Positions 20,555-27,235 of a stretch of DNA of 27,235 nucleotides are shown here, in pieces. Position numbers and translations under genes: made by a program. The notes beneath the pieces were generated by a model that saw only the letters and a list, made by a program, of their open reading frames with translations, was not told where the DNA came from and made no database searches. The stretch is from positions 1 to 27,235 of IMG/VR virus record IMGVR_UViG_3300009431_000115. One strand, written 5' to 3'. How positions within the stretch are numbered: the stretch's first letter is position 1; each line of letters starts with the position of its first letter. The stretch is from a virus.

Positions 20555-21612
20555 TCGAAGAGATCCGGCTCAAGAATTTCCAAAGCCACCGGGATTCCGT
20601 CCTCCGGCTCCACCCGGGGGTCAACGTCATTGTGGGTCCGACGGACTGCGGGAAGACGGCCGTCCTCCGGGCTCTCAATTGGGTGGTGAATAACCGGCCG
20701 ATGGGGACCCGGTTCCGGTCCCGGTGGGGAGGGGATACGGAAGTCACGGTGGACCTCTCCGGGGGGACCTACGTCACCCGACGTCGGACAAAAAAGGATA
20801 ACCTTTATGAGATCCTCCCCGGGAACGGGAGGACGGAGGTCTTGAAGGCTCTGAAGTCCGAGGTTCCGGAGGAGATCCTGACCGAGTTGAATATGGACGA
20901 GATCAACGTCCAGCGCCAGCACGATCAGCCTTTCCTCCTCTCGGCCGGCTCCGCAGAGGTCGCACGGGTCCTCAATCGGATAGCCAACCTGGAGGAGATC
21001 GAGACGGCTCAGAAGACGGCCAACTCCCGGGTCCGGAACCTCATGGCCCGGGAGACCGCGGCCGAGGAGGAGAAGAGGGTCCTGGCCGGCCGGTTGGAGG
21101 AGTTTGACGACCTCGAGGATCAGGAGAGCCTCCTTCACTCTATCGAGGAGGCCCAGAAGAACATTTACCAGGATCAGGAGTGGTACGACGAAGTCAAGGA
21201 GACCGTCCTCCAGGCTCGGTTGGAGAAGAAGAAGGTCGACGAGATCGAGACCTTCTTGAAGGACGTGGGACCCTGGACCGCGGCTTCCCTCCGGAACTAT
21301 GAGGCATTGAAAAAGTCCTCCGGGGAGCTCGAGGATCTCCGGGAGCTGGTTCGACGTGTTTGGGATCTCCAGGAGTTTGCGGAGGGGCATGAATGGCTGG
21401 AGGAGGCCGAGCCGAAGGTCCTCGACGGCCAGGTCCGGCTCCGGGGGGTCCGGAAGAAGGCAGAGGACCGGGCTCGGCTGGCCGCGGAGATCGACAAGGC
21501 CGAGCAGTTCCGGAAGAAGGTCGACGAGATGGGCCGGAAGGGGGAGGAAGCCGAGAAGGAGTTCCGGAAGGTTATGCCGGACGAGTGCCCCTTGTGCGGG
21601 AGGAGCGGGTGA
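20551..21612 (+). CDS. Rad50/SbcC N-terminal half ending at the zinc hook
   Basis: A 353-residue protein equal to the first half of Rad50/SbcC/gp46. It begins with IRLKNFQSHRD and Walker A GPTDCGKTA (29-37), continues through a Q-loop region (NVQRQHDQPFLL), and then a coiled coil of about 170 residues. It ends at the zinc-hook motif CPLC (C346, C349), four residues before the stop. The second coil and the ATPase C-lobe are absent and are found in genes at 22684 and 22938. The stop overlaps the nuclease start (TGATG). This is not an accidental truncation: all pieces are intact and in order around the nuclease gene. Confidence 0.85.
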   Translation: MIEEIRLKNFQSHRDSVLRLHPGVNVIVGPTDCGKTAVLRALNWVVNNRPMGTRFRSRWGGDTEVTVDLSGGTYVTRRRTKKDNLYEILPGNGRTEVLKALKSEVPEEILTELNMDEINVQRQHDQPFLLSAGSAEVARVLNRIANLEEIETAQKTANSRVRNLMARETAAEEEKRVLAGRLEEFDDLEDQESLLHSIEEAQKNIYQDQEWYDEVKETVLQARLEKKKVDEIETFLKDVGPWTAASLRNYEALKKSSGELEDLRELVRRVWDLQEFAEGHEWLEEAEPKVLDGQVRLRGVRKKAEDRARLAAEIDKAEQFRKKVDEMGRKGEEAEKEFRKVMPDECPLCGRSG

Positions 21613-22622
21613 TGCCGAGAATGAGCTCTCCGAAAAAGTCAAGGAAGAATATTTCCGGTGAAAATTCTTCCCTCCCGGTCGCAGCCGTGATCTGCTCGGA
21701 CATCCATCTCCGGGATGACGTCCCGAAGTGTCGGACGGACGAGGACTATTTCCAGGTTCAATTGAACAAGGTCGGGATCATATCCTCCCTGGCTATGAGC
21801 TACGACTGCCCTGTCCTTTGCGCGGGGGACGTCTTCGATTTCTGGAAGCCCTCTCCCTGGCTCCTGAACCAGGCTATCCAGAAGATGAAGGAGGCCGTCT
21901 GGGTGGCCATCCCGGGCCAGCACGACCTCCCTCGGCATAACCTCTCCCTGATTGAGAAGTCCGGGATCTTCAACCTGGATCTGGCTATGCGGAATTTCCA
22001 CCTGATAACGAATCCCTTTCAGACGTATAGGATGGCCAGGAAGGAGGGGGAGATCGACGTGTGGGGCTTCCCCTGGGGGATGGATTTGACGATGGAAAAG
22101 GGTGGAAATCTTCATCCTAGTGAGGAAACCGATGGACGGCTCCGAGTTGCCGTCGTTCATAAACTCTGCTGGAAGGGAAAGCCTCCTTTTCCGGGAGCTC
22201 CGGAGGACGGAAACGAGGAGGTTTTCTTCCGGACCCTCCCCTGGGCAGACCTGATCGTGACCGGGGACAACCACCGGGATTTCGTCTCCCACCGGGACGG
22301 GAGGATCCTCGTCAACCCGGGGGCAATGATGCGGATGAAGGCAGACGAAGGGGACCGGGAGCCGGCCGTCTACCTGTGGCGACCCGGAGCCTTGGAGGAA
22401 ATTGAGAAGGTCCGGATCCCGGTCGATCCGGAAGCCGTCTCCCGGGAGCACATCGAGAGGAAGAAGGACCGGGACGACCGGATTGATGCCTTTGTGGCCC
22501 GGTTAAACCAGGAGTATGACGTGGAGGTCGACTTCCGGGAAAACTTGAAACGTCATTTCGAGACGAACCGGATCCCGAAGCTGATCCGGGAGACGGTTAT
22601 GGACTGCGTGGAAAATCCATAG
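21612..22622 (+). CDS. Mre11/SbcD/gp47-like nuclease
   Basis: A 336-residue calcineurin-type metallophosphoesterase. Motifs in order: CSDIH (D30, H32), AGDVFDF (D73), PGQHD (H104, D105), VVHK (H183) and TGDNH (H221). These give the two-metal site of Mre11-type nucleases, which trim DNA ends with Rad50 for recombination. The first 20 residues are basic and probably disordered. The gene sits between the N- and C-terminal Rad50 genes, as nuclease and ATPase are paired in T4 (gp46/gp47), but here it separates the parts of Rad50. Confidence 0.87.
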   Translation: MPRMSSPKKSRKNISGENSSLPVAAVICSDIHLRDDVPKCRTDEDYFQVQLNKVGIISSLAMSYDCPVLCAGDVFDFWKPSPWLLNQAIQKMKEAVWVAIPGQHDLPRHNLSLIEKSGIFNLDLAMRNFHLITNPFQTYRMARKEGEIDVWGFPWGMDLTMEKGGNLHPSEETDGRLRVAVVHKLCWKGKPPFPGAPEDGNEEVFFRTLPWADLIVTGDNHRDFVSHRDGRILVNPGAMMRMKADEGDREPAVYLWRPGALEEIEKVRIPVDPEAVSREHIERKKDRDDRIDAFVARLNQEYDVEVDFRENLKRHFETNRIPKLIRETVMDCVENP

Positions 22623-22683
22623 GAGGGGATCATGGTGGAGAGGGTTGCCGGGGTGTTGCTTCCGGAAAGAGAGGAGAGGATTG

Positions 22684-22941
22684 ATGGCCAGAGACGAAGT
22701 GTTGGAAAGACGGCTCCTCCGGATGAAGAACGAGATCGAGGAGCTCCGGACGGCTCGGGATCAGGCCCAAGGCCGGCTCGACGCCTCGATGGACCGGCTG
22801 AAAAATGACTTCGGTTGTTCTTCGGTAGAGGAGGCCGAAAAGCAGCTGGAGAAGAAGGAAAAGCAGCTGGTCAAGGAAAGAGCTACTCTCGAGAAGATGG
22901 TGACCGAGCTCGAAGGGAAGTTCGGTTGGGAGGGGGAATGA
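22684..22941 (+). CDS. Small coiled-coil protein between Mre11 and Rad50-C genes
   Basis: An 85-residue protein that is almost all coiled coil, with heptad-like leucines and many Lys/Glu (VLERRLLRMKNEIEEL, and EAEKQLEKKEKQLVKE). A TTG at 22645 could extend it by 13 residues, but AGAGGAGAGG lies just before the ATG at 22684. It overlaps the C-terminal Rad50 gene by ATGA. Its position and composition suggest it supplies, or binds, the second coil of the split Rad50. A scaffolding role elsewhere is also possible. Confidence 0.65.
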   Translation: MARDEVLERRLLRMKNEIEELRTARDQAQGRLDASMDRLKNDFGCSSVEEAEKQLEKKEKQLVKERATLEKMVTELEGKFGWEGE

Positions 22942-23555
22942 TCTCCGAGCGGATCCGATCCTTGAAGTCCCGGGTTTCTGCCCGTCGAGGAGCCTTCCAG
23001 GAGGTCCTCCGGTCCGCGGTCCAGACGGAGGGGGAGCTGAAGGCCATCCGTCGGGACCTCTCCCGGATGGAGAGAGCCCGGTCCATTATCCAGGTCGTGG
23101 CCCAGGAGACCCAGGGACAGCTCGAGTACAGGATCAACTCCCTGGTGACTATGGCTCTGTCGATAGTCTTTGACGACCCTTACGAGCTCTCTCTCCGGTT
23201 CGAGGAAAGGAGGGGAAAGACGGAGGCCGATTTGACCTTCCTCCGGGGGGACGAAGAGATGGACCCGATGGACGAGAGCGGGGGAGGAGCCGTGGACGTC
23301 GCGGCTTTTGCTCTCCGGGTGGCTATGTGGAAGATGCGCCGGCCGTCGAGCCGGAACACGTTTGCTTTGGACGAGCCCTTCCGGTTTGTCTCTCGGAATC
23401 TCCAGCCCCAGGCCAGCCTCATGCTCCGGGAGATCAGTCAGAAAGTCGGGCTCCAGGTGGTTATGGTCTCTCACTCCGAGGACCTCATCGAGAGCGCAGA
23501 CCGAGTCTTCCGGGTGAGCCTACGAAAGGGGGTCAGTGTAGTAGAGGAGAGCTGA
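22938..23555 (+). CDS. Rad50/SbcC C-terminal half
   Basis: A 205-residue protein equal to the C-lobe of the Rad50/SbcC ATPase. A coiled stretch (1-75) leads into the ABC signature ESGGGAVDVAAFALRVAMW (113-131), Walker B TFALDEPF (141-148) with the catalytic Glu, and the switch His in MVSHSEDL (H179). It has no zinc hook. With the N-terminal half at 20551 it would form the two-lobed nucleotide sandwich. Start overlaps the coiled-coil gene; stop overlaps the next start (TGATG). Confidence 0.85.
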   Translation: MISERIRSLKSRVSARRGAFQEVLRSAVQTEGELKAIRRDLSRMERARSIIQVVAQETQGQLEYRINSLVTMALSIVFDDPYELSLRFEERRGKTEADLTFLRGDEEMDPMDESGGGAVDVAAFALRVAMWKMRRPSSRNTFALDEPFRFVSRNLQPQASLMLREISQKVGLQVVMVSHSEDLIESADRVFRVSLRKGVSVVEES

Positions 23556-23785
23556 TGAGAACGGCGCCGGTTGTCCGGAAGTCGAAGATGGGGCTGGAGT
23601 GCGAATTGTACAATTATCCCAATAATTTTCACGTCACCCGGTTTTTGAGGTTTTTGATGAAGGAGTTATTGAGGAAGAAGTTGACCCGGACGGAGAGGGA
23701 GCTCCTCTGGGAAATATTGAGAGAGCCGGTGGCTTTTCTTGAACAGAAAGGAGGGAAGGAGAGATGGATCAATTCAAGAGGGTGA
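23555..23785 (+). CDS. Small basic hypothetical protein
   Basis: A 76-residue basic protein with a helical middle (FLRFLMKELLRKKLTRTEREL). It begins with the ATG in a TGATG junction after the Rad50-C gene, with AGAGGAGAG upstream, so it is translated with it. The longer upstream frame is a shadow. No family recognised. Confidence 0.6.
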   Translation: MRTAPVVRKSKMGLECELYNYPNNFHVTRFLRFLMKELLRKKLTRTERELLWEILREPVAFLEQKGGKERWINSRG

Positions 23786-24213
23786 AGCTGTTCCTGGTTT
23801 TCCTGAGTGTTCTTTTTGTCTCCTCGGCTCTGGCCGTCGAGGTCCCGACACCGAGTGAATACTCCCCTTGGTTTTCTATCGATGCAGCAGAGTGTACCGG
23901 GACCGGGGATCTGACGTGCGCTCCTCCGGAGGAGACCCTTCCGGACGGGGAGGCCGTGACTGTTGTGGCTATTGGGAGCAACTTGAACAACGTCAGCGTG
24001 GAATCGGACCCGAGTATAGAGACCCTCATTTTGCCTTCCGGGTCTCCGGCCGCGGTCCCTGGGTGGACAGGTCCGGTCCTGGTCAAAGGGAGTTCTCCCG
24101 TGAAGGTTGTCTTGGGTCCGTCGACGGAGGCCGCCCGGTATTCTTTCTTCATCAAGTCCCGGAATCCATTTAAGGCCTGCGGGAAGCCTGGACAGCCGTC
24201 CCTGGTTCCGTAG
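23764..24213 (+). CDS. Secreted hypothetical protein
   Basis: A 149-residue protein with a clear Sec signal peptide: basic start (DQFKRVK), hydrophobic core LFLVFLSVLFV and a likely AxA cleavage site SSALA near residue 24. The mature part of about 125 residues has three Cys and a beta-rich, Ser/Pro/Val-rich sequence. Ribosome binding site AAAGGAGGGAAGGAG. It is the only clearly exported protein in the window and may act in the envelope during infection or lysis, or on the outside. No family recognised. Confidence 0.72.
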   Translation: MDQFKRVKLFLVFLSVLFVSSALAVEVPTPSEYSPWFSIDAAECTGTGDLTCAPPEETLPDGEAVTVVAIGSNLNNVSVESDPSIETLILPSGSPAAVPGWTGPVLVKGSSPVKVVLGPSTEAARYSFFIKSRNPFKACGKPGQPSLVP

Positions 24214-24251
24214 GAAACCACTGAGGAAGAGAAAACACAGGAGGATTTGGC

Positions 24252-24605
24252 ATGGGGAAGAAATGGGACAAAGTCCTCTCTGCCCTCAAGGAGATATGGG
24301 CGGAGTTGGCCGATACGGACAAGGACGGGGAGGTCGAAGTCGACGAAATCGTGGCCCTGGCTGTCAAGATCGTGGTGGGAGTCATAGCCATCCTGAACGA
24401 TCCCCTGACCAACGCAGAGAAGCGGGAACTGGCCCGGCAGGTTGTGAACTTCTTGAAATACATCCGGGTGGAACAGCTCCGGGAACTCTTGGAAGTCAAG
24501 AAGTCCGGAGGCTTCGATAACATGACTCCCGAGCAGATGGATGCCCTGATCGGGGTGGTCATTGGGATGTTCGTCCGGGAGAAGAGGAAGATCGGGGAGG
24601 GATAG
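24252..24605 (+). CDS. EF-hand small protein with hydrophobic helix
   Basis: A 117-residue protein with a complete EF-hand loop, DTDKDGEVEVDE (21-32), which has Asp at positions 1, 3 and 5, Gly at 6 and Glu at 12, the ligands for calcium. Directly after it comes a hydrophobic helix (IVALAVKIVVGVIAIL, 33-48), then charged helices. No second EF-hand is visible. Start follows AGGAGGATTTGGC. The hydrophobic helix may be membrane-inserted or a core helix packed on the loop. Role unknown; calcium sensing is an inference. Confidence 0.68.
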   Translation: MGKKWDKVLSALKEIWAELADTDKDGEVEVDEIVALAVKIVVGVIAILNDPLTNAEKRELARQVVNFLKYIRVEQLRELLEVKKSGGFDNMTPEQMDALIGVVIGMFVREKRKIGEG

Positions 24606-24625
24606 AGACCCGGGGGAGGTCGGGA

Positions 24626-24862
24626 GTGAAGAAGCCCAAAGACCAGTTTCATATGAGGCAAGGGGACGACGAACCGGTGACGAGGGTCCGATGCGAATAT
24701 TGCCGAGCCTACTTTACTGCGGTTCCCGGGGACCTTTCTGACTTCCTTTCCTACGGGATCCGGCCGATGTGTGCTTTTTGTGCTACAAATTCGTACAATG
24801 TTTATGTCCTTTCTATGCGGTCCGGACCCTACGGGACCGATGCCTTGGGGAGTATAAATTGA
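24626..24862 (+). CDS. Small zinc-ribbon-like protein
   Basis: A 78-residue protein starting at a GTG with GGGGGAGGTCGGG upstream. It has two Cys pairs, CEYC (near residue 23) and CAFC (near 49), in zinc-ribbon spacing. Otherwise unrecognised. It could bind nucleic acid or protein through the ribbon. Confidence 0.6.
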   Translation: MKKPKDQFHMRQGDDEPVTRVRCEYCRAYFTAVPGDLSDFLSYGIRPMCAFCATNSYNVYVLSMRSGPYGTDALGSIN

Positions 24863-24887
24863 GAGGGAAAGGGGGTGATGCCTAGGG

Positions 24888-25055
24888 ATGCGACGTAGGA
24901 AAACTGTGAGACAATTGCTAATTGCTGAGTATCAGGTATCAAGAGTTGGGAACCGATTTGTAGTATCAAGCGAAAGGGGGAGCCCGAGGATCCGGACCCG
25001 TTGTGTGTTTGAGATCGTGTTCGGGCTCCCCCATTTTTTAGGAGGTTCGTTATGA
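24888..25055 (+). CDS. Possible small protein, 55 residues
   Basis: An open frame starting at an ATG after AAGGGGGTGAT encodes a basic 55-residue peptide beginning MRRRKTVRQLLIAEYQVSR. Its TGA overlaps the next gene's ATG (25052-25055), the arrangement common in this phage. Against it: the frame runs through the strong hairpin and T-run described next, and it has no recognisable domain. GTATCA occurs three times in the early part (between 24928 and 24967). Confidence 0.35.
   Translation: MRRRKTVRQLLIAEYQVSRVGNRFVVSSERGSPRIRTRCVFEIVFGLPHFLGGSL
24976..25039 (+). terminator. Intrinsic terminator-like hairpin
   Basis: A perfect 12-bp stem, GGGGGAGCCCGA (24976-24987) and TCGGGCTCCCCC (25021-25032), is followed by A and six T (25034-25039). 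The loop is long (33 bases) but may pair further through GATC/GATC. It could end the recombination operon's message, although a possible short frame passes through it. Confidence 0.6.
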
Positions 25056-25386
25056 GAACAGCTCGGAGACCACCGACCGGGGAGGAGCTCCGGGATGAAG
25101 GAATCGACCGGGCCGTGAGTCACGCAGAACGGGTACACAAGGGAAGATGGGCCACTTCAGCCTATCGTTTTTGTTGAACTATCTGAAAGAGAATGACGAG
25201 GAGTTCCTGGCCGAAGAGGTCATCCGGGAGTCCCGGGGGATCGTCCCCGAACCACCGACCGAACGAGCCTGGGGAGGGGTTTTCCAGAAAGCAGCCAGGG
25301 CCGGTCGGATCGTATTGTGCGGATATCGGGTCACGAGGAATCCCAAGGCTCATATGAGCCCGAAGAGGCTGTGGAGGAGGGCATGA
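25052..25386 (+). CDS. Hypothetical phage protein interrupted by a -1 frameshift
   Basis: From ATG 25052 (after TAGGAGGTTCG) the first frame encodes 41 residues (TGEELRDEGIDRAVSHAERV...) and stops at TGA 25175-25177. The -1 frame then runs to 25386 (LLNYLKENDEEFLAEEV ... AWGGVFQKAARAGRI). Together they read as one protein of a familiar phage type with this order of segments and a winged-helix-like C-terminus. The shift falls in a run of five T (25168-25172), where P-site slippage on TTT would join the two parts. It may be programmed frameshifting, a real mutation or a sequence error. An ATG at 25147 would allow the second part to be made alone. Confidence 0.6.
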
Positions 25387-25670
25387 TCGGTTCCTTTAAT
25401 TCTTTGTGTGGTCTTCGTCTGGTGGAAAGTCCTTTGTTGTTGAAGAAAGAGTGGACTCGAAAGCCGAGAAGCAAAAAGAGACGGATCAGAAAAAAGTGGT
25501 TCAAGGATCCGAGGAATTGGTCTTCCCGTCCAGATCCTGATTTCTATAGAATGGGGGACAAATTGCTGGCTCACCCAGAAACTATGGCTCTATTGAAACG
25601 GGAAGTAAAGAGAAGGAATCGAGAGCACGAACGGATGAACGGACCACAGGAAATTTATCGTTGGGTGTAG
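25383..25670 (+). CDS. Hypothetical basic protein
   Basis: A 95-residue, highly basic protein (RKPRSKKRRIRKKW near residue 28; LLKREVKRRNREHERM later). The ATG at 25383 overlaps the preceding stop (ATGA). It uses more A/T-rich codons than its neighbours. No family recognised. Basic content suggests nucleic acid binding. Confidence 0.6.
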   Translation: MIGSFNSLCGLRLVESPLLLKKEWTRKPRSKKRRIRKKWFKDPRNWSSRPDPDFYRMGDKLLAHPETMALLKREVKRRNREHERMNGPQEIYRWV

Positions 25671-25684
25671 GGGGATATCTGCTG

Positions 25685-25813
25685 ATGAAGAAGAATAGGT
25701 GGGCTGCGGTTCTGAAAACCATTGAAGACTTTTCTGGGCTCCTCTTCGTCCCGTGCTTGGTCGTCGTCGTGTGGATGGGGTTCCGGATAGGGTCCGTATA
25801 CGGGGGAGGATAA
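25685..25813 (+). CDS. Small single-pass membrane protein
   Basis: A 42-residue protein beginning MKKNRWAAVLK with one hydrophobic segment (GLLFVPCLVVVVWMGFRI). The ribosome binding site is weak (AGGGGG about ten bases upstream). It ends three bases before the next gene's ATG. Small membrane proteins like this often act in lysis or envelope functions, but nothing decides that here. Confidence 0.5.
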   Translation: MKKNRWAAVLKTIEDFSGLLFVPCLVVVVWMGFRIGSVYGGG

Positions 25814-25816
25814 ATC

Positions 25817-26239
25817 ATGATTGATCCCAGGTTCGATGTCGGGCAGGTTGTCCGGATACGGGACGACGAGGAGAAGGTCCCCTGGGCAGTGAAGGAACAA
25901 ATATGGGCTCCCTTCCGGAAGGTGTGGCAATATATCGGTCATCCTGTCTCCCAGAATCGGCAATACGACGAGGAAGCCATGGAAGCCGTCCCGGAGGATA
26001 ACACACTCCTCCAGGATGACCCGGAAAACACGTTTGTTTTTGTGACGGCTGACGGGGTTTGGTATTTGTCCGAATATATAACACCGGAGTGGTCCGAAGG
26101 TCCGAAGGAGGTCCACTATACGGTCATCCGGCGCCTCGGAAAATATGGTTCGGTGACTTGGTGGGTGGGGGAAGAGATCCCACGGGACGACGCCCTGAGA
26201 AGAGGGCAGTTTGCTATCAAACTTGTTCACGGGGAGTAA
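25817..26239 (+). CDS. Hypothetical protein
   Basis: A 140-residue protein with an early DVGQVVRIRDDEE segment suggesting a small beta-barrel (SH3-like), a middle rich in Trp and acidic residues, and a C-terminal RRGQFAIKLVHGE. Good GGGGGAGGAT ribosome binding site. Function unknown. Confidence 0.65.
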   Translation: MIDPRFDVGQVVRIRDDEEKVPWAVKEQIWAPFRKVWQYIGHPVSQNRQYDEEAMEAVPEDNTLLQDDPENTFVFVTADGVWYLSEYITPEWSEGPKEVHYTVIRRLGKYGSVTWWVGEEIPRDDALRRGQFAIKLVHGE

Positions 26240-26243
26240 AGGG

Positions 26244-26477
26244 ATGAAACTCGAAACCAAGGGATTTCTGGTCACCCTCGGGCTGTGGATAGTCCTCATG
26301 CTTCTGCTCCTGTGGTGGCTTTTCTCCTTCTCCGGATGCGGGGACGTATGGGAGAAGAAGGACGGGAAAATCTGCTGGTGTACGGATACCTGGTGTGAGC
26401 CGGTCGGGGACCGCGGGGAGACCTACTGCTATTGCGTATATGAGGAGTGCTCCGATCCGGAGACGAGCTCCTCTTGA
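26244..26477 (+). CDS. Membrane-anchored or lipoprotein Cys-rich small protein
   Basis: A 77-residue protein with a basic start, a long hydrophobic segment (LWIVLMLLLLWWLFSF) and then FSGC, which resembles a lipobox. The remaining 40 residues carry seven more Cys, several as C-x-C (CWC, CYC), so the outer domain is probably disulfide-rich or metal-binding. A lipoprotein anchored in the envelope, or a single-pass protein, are both possible. The ATG at 26244 has AAAGGG close upstream. Confidence 0.6.
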   Translation: MKLETKGFLVTLGLWIVLMLLLLWWLFSFSGCGDVWEKKDGKICWCTDTWCEPVGDRGETYCYCVYEECSDPETSSS

Positions 26478-26487
26478 TATACAGAAT

Positions 26488-26575
26488 CCGTCCTCCCGCA
26501 CAGGGGACGGGTAGACCGCAAGCCATGGTATTTTTCCCTTTGCCGCTGCCCGGGAGCGGGAATCCCGGGTTTCTT
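26488..26575 (+). promoter_or_regulatory. Leader with two hairpins, weak terminator-like
   Basis: This stretch between genes contains CCGTCC (26488-26493) with GGACGG (26505-26510), and CCCGGGA (26549-26555) with TCCCGGG (26563-26569) followed by TTTCTT. The second hairpin lies just before the ribosome binding site TTAGGAGAC of the next gene and could end transcription or control translation. No protein-coding frame is evident here. Confidence 0.4.
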
Positions 26576-26585
26576 AGGAGACGGG

Positions 26586-26747
26586 ATGGGGAGGAGAGTC
26601 AAAAAAGCTGTTAAGGCTGCGAAAAAGACAGCATCCTGGCTGGATCGGAAGCTCCGGTGGGGAAGCCTACGTCTGAGGCCCAAGCTCTCCATTATCGACA
26701 GAAAAAAGGAGCCCGGATATCACCACCGGACGGACGGGAGGGAGTGA
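26586..26747 (+). CDS. Small basic protein, 53 residues
   Basis: A 53-residue, very basic peptide beginning MGRRVKKAVKAAKKTASWLDR, ending with HHRTDGRE. It has a clear ribosome binding site (TTAGGAGACGGG) and stops one base before the next ATG, so it is probably real. Function unknown; the first 20 residues could form an amphipathic basic helix. Confidence 0.55.
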   Translation: MGRRVKKAVKAAKKTASWLDRKLRWGSLRLRPKLSIIDRKKEPGYHHRTDGRE

Positions 26748-26748
26748 T

Positions 26749-26952
26749 ATGAAGGTCCATGTCGAGGTCGAAATCAATCCGGAGGAGATATGGTGCGGAG
26801 TCCGGTGTCGGTTCTTCTCCGGGACCTCCGTCCCGAAGAGGAAAGTGTGCCTTTTATTCGACGAGGCTCTGACCCTTGATTATAGGCCATATCCAATCGG
26901 AGCCTGTTTCCGGAGGAGCCCTCTCTGTTTGGCCTACGGGGAGGAGGGATGA
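26749..26952 (+). CDS. Small Cys-containing hypothetical protein
   Basis: A 67-residue protein with five Cys (WCGVRCRFF, KVCLL, GACFR, PLCLA), suggesting a small zinc-binding fold. GGGAGGGAG precedes the ATG. It overlaps the next gene by ATGA. No family recognised. Confidence 0.55.
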   Translation: MKVHVEVEINPEEIWCGVRCRFFSGTSVPKRKVCLLFDEALTLDYRPYPIGACFRRSPLCLAYGEEG

Positions 26953-27233
26953 GCCGGCCGGAGTTGTTAGGACAATATGTGGATTTGATGGCCAAAGACT
27001 TTGCTGACCGTCTGGATAGGGAAATGTTGAAAGCCGGCCGATACGAAAACTTGGAATATCTGGACTATATCAACAGAGACGACCCTGGGATATCTGGGTT
27101 TTATGAACTTCAACCAGGAGGAAAGGACCACTCCACGGTCATCCATTCCGTAAACAAGATTGAAGGACTGATCAACACGGATGAGGGTCTGACATCGGAT
27201 ATAGAAGAGATTAAAAAGACGCTGATGTTCTAG
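26949..27233 (+). CDS. Hypothetical protein
   Basis: A 94-residue acidic, helical protein that ends two bases before the window does. GAGGAGG precedes the ATG. The second half has AT-rich codons. I recognise no domain. Confidence 0.6.
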   Translation: MSRPELLGQYVDLMAKDFADRLDREMLKAGRYENLEYLDYINRDDPGISGFYELQPGGKDHSTVIHSVNKIEGLINTDEGLTSDIEEIKKTLMF

Positions 27234-27235
27234 TT

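Noticed and set aside
20362-21642. Minus-strand frame of about 426 codons opposite Rad50-N
   Set aside because: The sense strand carries clear Walker A and zinc-hook motifs with overlapping gene junctions. The minus frame has only low-complexity Leu/Pro sequence.
22632-22808. Short frame (58 codons) after TAGGAGGGGATC, overlapping the coiled-coil gene
   Set aside because: The ribosome binding site is good, but the peptide is Arg/Gly/Pro-rich like an out-of-frame shadow and the coiled-coil frame has a proper site at 22684. It could be a leader peptide, but support is too weak.
24976-25033. The 12-bp-stem element considered as a tRNA-like structure ending CCCCCA
   Set aside because: It is only about 58 bases and lacks T- and D-arm sequences; a hairpin followed by six T fits a terminator better.

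Overview
The window looks like the replication and recombination region of a lytic tailed bacteriophage, roughly 60% G+C by eye. Nearly all genes lie on the + strand. They are packed with ATGA or TGATG overlaps, and most are preceded by a GGAGG-type ribosome binding site, so the host is a bacterium that uses Shine-Dalgarno initiation. Strong use of TCC, GTC, CGG, GGG and GCC codons is uniform except in one patch around an intein. I saw no structural, packaging or integrase genes and no tRNA. The host cannot be named from this sequence.

Layout: 1-1976 holds two unknown genes, a small sigma-factor-like protein and a zinc/TOPRIM primase. A promoter-like element, a strong leader hairpin and a polypyrimidine tract (1960-2149) lead into two tandem related winged-helix genes. 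The second looks like a replication initiator and carries a 23-bp tandem duplication and two hairpins, a candidate origin. A DnaB/gp41-like helicase follows (3842-5392). After a second promoter-like element come a Lys/Glu-repeat protein and an unusual enzyme cassette: radical SAM, PLP enzyme, second radical SAM, a possible clamp-like protein and a GNAT-like acyltransferase (6178-11300). The replisome core follows: DnaN-type sliding clamp, family-4 uracil-DNA glycosylase fused to a DEDDy proofreading exonuclease, an unknown protein, a family A polymerase with no exonuclease of its own, and a clamp-loader ATPase.

The most unusual element is in the clamp loader. A 302-residue intein splits the Walker A motif, and an HNH endonuclease gene with its own ribosome binding site lies on the opposite strand inside it. 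About 230 bp of extein immediately downstream has foreign codon usage, as expected for DNA co-converted during homing.

A third copy of the promoter-like element starts a T4-like recombination block: UvsY-like mediator, gp32-like single-strand binding protein, a small DNA-binding protein, UvsX/RecA, RuvC-like resolvase, and an Mre11/Rad50 system whose Rad50 is broken into separate genes around the nuclease. From 23555 to the end are small accessory genes: a secreted protein, an EF-hand protein, zinc-ribbon and membrane proteins, and one gene interrupted by a -1 frameshift. The system as a whole joins bacterial-type clamp, loader and Pol I parts to T4-type recombination parts.
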